A DNA stretch of 51,554 bases. Source: Actinomycetota bacterium. GTDB lineage: Bacteria > Actinomycetota > Actinomycetes > Actinomycetales > Kineosporiaceae. Shown here in pieces: positions 48,066 through 51,554 of this stretch (positions within the stretch are counted from its first letter, which is position 1; every line of letters begins with the position of its first letter). The translations under genes were made by a program, and so were the position numbers. The notes below the pieces were generated by a model. That model saw nothing but the letters and a program-made list of their open reading frames with translations. It was not told the DNA's origin and did not search any database. The stretch lies in NCBI GenBank assembly GCA_030837345.1, contig JAUPKQ010000129.1, positions 1 through 51,554 of the forward strand, written 5' to 3'.

Positions 48066-48113
48066 TCTCCTGTGGCGACCGAGGCGAAGCCCGCCACAGC
48101 GAAAGGCAACGGG

Positions 48114-48992
48114 ATGCACGACATCGATCAGGAGGCGCTCGATCAGTCCGATCCAGCGCTCTCCGCAGAGAGGGAAGGGAGTCTGTTCGACCTTGACGAC
48201 GAGCCCGAGCCTGACGACCGGTCGGCGGCGGAAGCCACGCCGAGGGCACACGACCTGAGCGGTGTCGACAAGCGGCGCGAAGGCGCCGCTCAGCCGGATG
48301 CCAGTGACGTCATGGACCTGAGTGCTATGTCCCTGGCGCCAGGGGAGGAGCTTGACAGCTCGACCCGGTACGACGTGTTCGTCCCCGACTTCGAGACCGA
48401 TGAGCTAGATCTGGCCGAGAGGCTCCTGGAGGTGAGGGGGGCAGTGGAAGCCGCGGCATGTGTGGCTGCGCTGCTCGACTCGCAGGCCGGTGGCGGGGCG
48501 GACTTCGCTCGTTCCCGGGAAGGGCGCCAGCTCGGTGGAATCCTGTTGCAGGCGGCGACGCGGATCCTGCCGGTCCTCACTACCGCTCCTGGGCGGGGAA
48601 CCCGGAGTGGGGGCGCGAGCTCGCTGAACGTCCTAGCCAAGCGTTGTTTCGGGCTCGATCTCGAGGGGATGAGCCCGGAGGACCAGGAGTTCGAACTCGC
48701 CCGCCAATTCATCCGACTCGCCCAGGAAGCGGCCAGGGAATGCCGGGCGCGGTCCGGCGGGCAGGCTCCACACCAGGTTGCCAGGGCTGCGGCGGAGGCT
48801 GCGGGCCGACGCTGGGCACCAGGACTCTTTACGGCTCGGATTCTTGAGGCACCACCACTCGCGCCGCGATCGGACCTCCCGTCCTGTCCTGCGGTTCCGA
48901 ACTGTGCGAAGTGCAGGAACGGGGTCCTGTCTGGCGTCGCGAGTGGCTGGTGGGAACGATCCGGGAACAAAACCATTCTATATGTCGACTGA
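48114..48992 (+). CDS. Sigma-54 operon protein A: unknown, paralogous to the next gene
   Basis: 292 aa from ATG 48114, with AAAGG 7 nt upstream and the sigma-54 promoter before it. Acidic, disordered N-terminus (about 1-100), then a helical core (AERLLEVRGAVEAAA, DFARSREGRQLGGILLQAA, FELARQFIRLAQEAARECRA) and a Cys-containing stretch (CPAVPNCAKC), ending GWWERSGNKTILYVD. The core blocks and the C-terminal W-E-R-x-G-N motif reappear in the same order in the downstream gene, so the two are paralogs. Function not recognised. No signal peptide or membrane segment. Confidence 0.75.
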   Translation: MHDIDQEALDQSDPALSAEREGSLFDLDDEPEPDDRSAAEATPRAHDLSGVDKRREGAAQPDASDVMDLSAMSLAPGEELDSSTRYDVFVPDFETDELDLAERLLEVRGAVEAAACVAALLDSQAGGGADFARSREGRQLGGILLQAATRILPVLTTAPGRGTRSGGASSLNVLAKRCFGLDLEGMSPEDQEFELARQFIRLAQEAARECRARSGGQAPHQVARAAAEAAGRRWAPGLFTARILEAPPLAPRSDLPSCPAVPNCAKCRNGVLSGVASGWWERSGNKTILYVD

Positions 48993-49002
48993 GGAGAGCA
49001 AC

Positions 49003-49956
49003 GTGAGAACTGCCATGGGCTACCAGAATGAGCTCGAGTTCGAGGGCGAGTTCGAGGGCGAGGTGGAGCTCGAGTTCGAGGGTGAGTTCGAGGACGAGTT
49101 CGAGGGAGAGTTTGAGGACGAGTTCGAGGGAGAGTTTGAAGGTGAGTTCGAAGACGAGGGCGAGTTTGAGAGCTCACAGAAGGTGCTGGCGAGGGACATG
49201 CTCAACTCGGTCCTCGGTAGTTCGGCCAAGGGGCCGATCTCTCCGGCGCAGGAGATGGAGCTTGCTGGAGAACTGCTGGAGCTGGAGAGCGAGGCCGAAC
49301 TCGAACAGTTTGTCGGGAGACTCTTCAGGAGGGTGGGACGTGGGGTCGCCGGATTCGCCCGATCCGAAGCCGGTCGAGCGCTCGGGGGAGTACTCAAGAA
49401 TGTTGCCAAGCAGGCTCTTCCGACGCTCGGCGGCGCGCTCGGATCGGCGATTCCCGGGCTGGGTGGAATCGGTGGAATGATCGGCTCGAAGCTCGGGCAA
49501 ATGGCCAGTAACGCCCTCGAGATGGAAGGCGAAGTCGTCCAGCACGAGCTCGAGTTCGAGGTGGCGCGGCGTGTCGTGCGCATCGCAGCTGACGCCACTC
49601 GCCGTGCCAGCCGGACGCCGTCCCGCAGCGCCACGCCGAAGCAGATCGTCCGGAACTCGATCATCGCCGCGACTCGTCGTCACGCTCCGGCCGCGCTGAT
49701 CGAGCTGTCCCCGCGAGCGGCCGCTGCGGTCAGGGCACGGGGAGCCCGCGCCAGCTACGTGAGTCCCCGGTTCCGGGGCCGGCGGCCGGCGGCCACTGCG
49801 CAGTGGCCGGCGACGCGCCCGCGCCGGCGCAGGTACTACCGGCAGATGCCCATGACTGGATACACGACGTCACCTGACCGAGGCTCCGGCATGATGCTCG
49901 GGCGCGGCGGACGCTGGGAGCGCCGGGGCAACACAATCGTCATGTTCGACGCCTAA
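49003..49956 (+). CDS. Sigma-54 operon protein B: acidic EFEGE-repeat protein
   Basis: 317 aa from GTG 49003 (GGAG 6 nt upstream, 10 bp after the previous stop; ATG 48982 is an alternative). Residues about 10-57 are nearly pure E/F/G/D repeats of the EFEGEFED type. Then a helical core like protein A (ELAGELLELESEAELEQFV, FARSEAGRALGGVLKNVAKQ), a Gly-rich hydrophobic hairpin-like segment (GGALGSAIPGLGGIGGMIG), FEVARRVVRIAADATRRAS, a basic Arg/Ala tail, and final GRWERRGNTIVMFDA. Acidic head and basic tail suggest self- or partner assembly (inference). Function unknown. Confidence 0.8.
   Translation: MRTAMGYQNELEFEGEFEGEVELEFEGEFEDEFEGEFEDEFEGEFEGEFEDEGEFESSQKVLARDMLNSVLGSSAKGPISPAQEMELAGELLELESEAELEQFVGRLFRRVGRGVAGFARSEAGRALGGVLKNVAKQALPTLGGALGSAIPGLGGIGGMIGSKLGQMASNALEMEGEVVQHELEFEVARRVVRIAADATRRASRTPSRSATPKQIVRNSIIAATRRHAPAALIELSPRAAAAVRARGARASYVSPRFRGRRPAATAQWPATRPRRRRYYRQMPMTGYTTSPDRGSGMMLGRGGRWERRGNTIVMFDA
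49029..49175. repeat. 12-bp-type tandem repeat encoding EFEGE
   Basis: Imperfect GAGTTCGAGGGC/GAGTTCGAGGAC units run through the 5' part of protein B's gene, prone to length change in multiples of 12 bp without frameshift. Confidence 0.8.
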
Positions 49957-49958
49957 TC

Positions 49959-51335
49959 GTGTTCGGTTCCGCCGTCACGCGCGACTTCCTCGCTGCGGAG
50001 ACCCAAGCTCTGCTGACCAGGATCGACGGGCTGCGGGCGTTCGTCGAGCAGGACACCATGGTGCCCGCGGCACTGTTGTTGCCGCGGGCACTGGTGGGTA
50101 TCGATGCCCTCCTTGCCACGGAGCGCTCCCGCTTGCGCCAGCTTGCTGAGGCGTACCTCGTCTGGCTCCAGGGCATCGGCGCCCATGCTTCGCCAGCCGA
50201 GCAGCAGCGTCGGTTCGTGCTGCTGCGGCTGCGGTTGAACGACCACCTCTCGCAGTTAGATCTCTTCTCGGAAGTCATCGTCCAGCGGTCCGAGATGGAG
50301 ATCGGGGCGTGGCTGTCGGGGATGGATGTGGCGGCCGCGGACGCTTTGTGCCTGAATGACGGCCGTCTGGGAGATGCCGTTCCCATCATCTGTTACCTGG
50401 CGCGGGGGCCGGGCGCGGCGATCCGGCGGGCCCACACCAGGCTGCCCGGGGGGGTGCAGAATCCTGTGGCAATCGTCCGGGTTCCCCGGGAACGGATGGC
50501 CGGACACGGCATAGCTTCCTCGCTCTTCCATGAGGTCGGACATCAAGGTGCGGCCCTTCTGGATCTCCTGCCATCCTTGAGGGCAGAGCTCGCCGACGTC
50601 GTACGGGAGAGTGGCGTGGGCGAGCGGTTCGCCTGGAAATGCTGGCAACGGTGGGTGTCGGAGATCGTGGCCGACTTCTGGTCGGTCGCGAAGCTCGGGA
50701 TCGGATCCACCCTCGGTCTGATGGCCGTGGTGAGTCTGCCCAGGCCTTTCGTCTTCCGGATCAATCTCACCGACCCTCATCCCTTTCCCTGGATCAGGGT
50801 CCTGATTTCCGCCGCGTTCGGCCAGCATCTCTACCCGGATCAGCAGTGGCAGGATATAGGCCGTATCTGGTGTCATCTGTACCCGTTGGAGAACGCGGCG
50901 CCAAATGCGCAACAGATTGTCCGCCGACTCTTGCCAACGTTATCTGACCTTGCTGCAAGGATTGCCGGTCACCGCCCTCCGGCGCTGGACGGCGTGAACC
51001 TGTCGGAGGCTCTGGCCCACCCCAGCAGACGACCGGTGGAGTTGCGGCGGTTGCGGGGGGAAGCTGCCTCGGGGAAGGACCTGGCCATGATCTCCCCGGT
51101 GCTTCGGTTTGCTCTGCTGGGGCAAGCCCGGTGGGACCGCAGGGTGTCCGCGGCGGACGAGAACCGCGAGGTGAGGTCCATGCTCACCACGTGGGCCAGG
51201 GAGTCCACGCTGCGCATGGCTGAGGCGGCGGGGCGTCAACGAATTACTAGCACGGGACAGGTGATTCCGCACACCTCCGGGAGAACGGTGAACCTCGGGG
51301 ACCATGCCTGGACCGAACCAGTCTCGAAAGGATGA
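49959..51335 (+). CDS. Sigma-54 operon protein C: putative HEVGH zinc peptidase
   Basis: 458 aa. GTG 49959 is 2 bp after the stop of protein B and lacks a clear ribosome site, so translation is probably coupled. LFHEVGHQ (190-196) fits the HExxH zinc-peptidase motif, and EIVADFW (235-241), 40 residues on, could supply the third ligand (Glu235) in gluzincin style, with Asp239 as support. No signal peptide. The rest has no recognised domain. Might process the neighbouring repeat proteins (inference). Confidence 0.75.
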   Translation: MFGSAVTRDFLAAETQALLTRIDGLRAFVEQDTMVPAALLLPRALVGIDALLATERSRLRQLAEAYLVWLQGIGAHASPAEQQRRFVLLRLRLNDHLSQLDLFSEVIVQRSEMEIGAWLSGMDVAAADALCLNDGRLGDAVPIICYLARGPGAAIRRAHTRLPGGVQNPVAIVRVPRERMAGHGIASSLFHEVGHQGAALLDLLPSLRAELADVVRESGVGERFAWKCWQRWVSEIVADFWSVAKLGIGSTLGLMAVVSLPRPFVFRINLTDPHPFPWIRVLISAAFGQHLYPDQQWQDIGRIWCHLYPLENAAPNAQQIVRRLLPTLSDLAARIAGHRPPALDGVNLSEALAHPSRRPVELRRLRGEAASGKDLAMISPVLRFALLGQARWDRRVSAADENREVRSMLTTWARESTLRMAEAAGRQRITSTGQVIPHTSGRTVNLGDHAWTEPVSKG

Positions 51336-51338
51336 AAG

Positions 51339-51554
51339 ATGGGAAATGAGAATCGTCCGAATCCCCGCAGGCCGAGATCGAACCCGCCGGAAGACGTCGA
51401 CGAGACAGAGCTCCGAAAAATGACCGTGCGGGCCGAGGCCAGCCTTCGATGCTCGGAAGGATCGGTTGGTGATGTGGAGGGTGAACCAGAAGGGGACGGG
51501 GACGAGAGGGTCGTCGTCGAAGGTGAGGCGATCGTCACTCCGAGCAGCTCAAGC
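51339..51554 (+). CDS. Sigma-54 operon protein D: acidic protein, cut by window end
   Basis: ATG 51339, 3 bp after the stop of protein C, with AGGA 6 nt upstream. 72 codons are visible without a stop: MGNENRPNPRRPRSNPPEDV, then a Glu/Asp/Gly/Val-rich stretch (GDVEGEPEGDGDE). The 3' end is outside the window. The acidic low-complexity start resembles that of proteins A and B, so it may be a further member of the set. Too little is visible to assign a family. Confidence 0.65.
   Translation, partial: MGNENRPNPRRPRSNPPEDVDETELRKMTVRAEASLRCSEGSVGDVEGEPEGDGDERVVVEGEAIVTPSSSS

Larger units (their letters stand above)
47583..48113. other. 531-bp control region between activator and sigma-54 operon
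   Basis: Noticeably richer in A/T than the rest of the window, with no convincing gene. The open frame from 47892 into the downstream gene cannot be translated if transcription starts at the sigma-54 promoter. It holds the -24/-12 element, the dyads at 47810-47819 and 47933-47954, and presumably the activator's own promoter on the other strand. Confidence 0.75.

Noticed and set aside
47892-48113. N-terminal extension of the first sigma-54 operon gene
   Set aside because: It spans the -24/-12 promoter, so it cannot be on the sigma-54 transcript; ATG 48114 has a ribosome site.
49029-49175. CRISPR-like array
   Set aside because: Contiguous coding repeat without spacers, in frame and translated as EFEGE.

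Overview
The window is very GC-rich, with almost exclusively G/C third codon positions, many GTG starts, short overlaps between genes and GGAGG-type ribosome sites. It reads as chromosomal DNA of an actinobacterium (inference from composition and gene families; the genus cannot be fixed from here).

Positions 1-44.3 kb look like core or ordinary accessory chromosome. In order: purB (-); a DUF2079 membrane protein (+); a GGDEF/EAL protein and an exported subtilisin (-); the three-gene proton-translocating transhydrogenase operon pntAA-pntAB-pntB (+); an MFS transporter (+); a 3-hydroxyacyl-CoA dehydrogenase-like protein (-); a YceH/DUF480-methyltransferase fusion (+); an orphan iolB (+); a second GGDEF/EAL protein (+); a small YvlD-type membrane protein and an ABC exporter pair (-); a PAP2 phosphatase and a NodB-type deacetylase (+); a receptor Ser/Thr kinase (-); a GH2 beta-galactosidase (+); a MarR-regulated drug exporter (-); a nitrilase-family amidase and an amidohydrolase (+); a GH26-like secreted glycosidase (+); purC and ppk2 (-); a PilZ protein (+); a four-gene ABC ATPase/permease/MerR/MFS operon (-); and an ABC-F resistance-type ATPase with a 17-codon leader peptide (-). 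Two GGDEF/EAL proteins and a PilZ effector give this stretch a c-di-GMP theme. A cluster of four DnaA-box-like 9-mers lies at 21166-21243.

From about 44.6 kb to the window end the content changes. A small XRE regulator (+) faces a two-gene operon (-) that encodes a sigma-54 enhancer-binding activator and an RpoN sigma-54 factor, overlapping by 4 bp. Sigma-54 is generally regarded as missing from Actinobacteria, so this is the most striking element in the window. Across a 531-bp gene-free region lies a divergent operon (+). It is preceded by a correctly spaced -24/-12 sigma-54 promoter (48050-48065) and a candidate upstream dyad. The operon encodes two paralogous proteins of unknown function (292 and 317 aa, the second with a long Glu/Phe/Gly repeat), a 458-aa HEVGH putative zinc peptidase coupled to them, and an acidic protein that runs off the end of the window.

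My working model is a self-contained, probably horizontally acquired, sigma-54-switched cassette. The activator lacks a recognisable phospho-acceptor Asp and, with its dedicated RpoN, would turn on the adjacent paralog/peptidase operon. The operon's function is not recognised.
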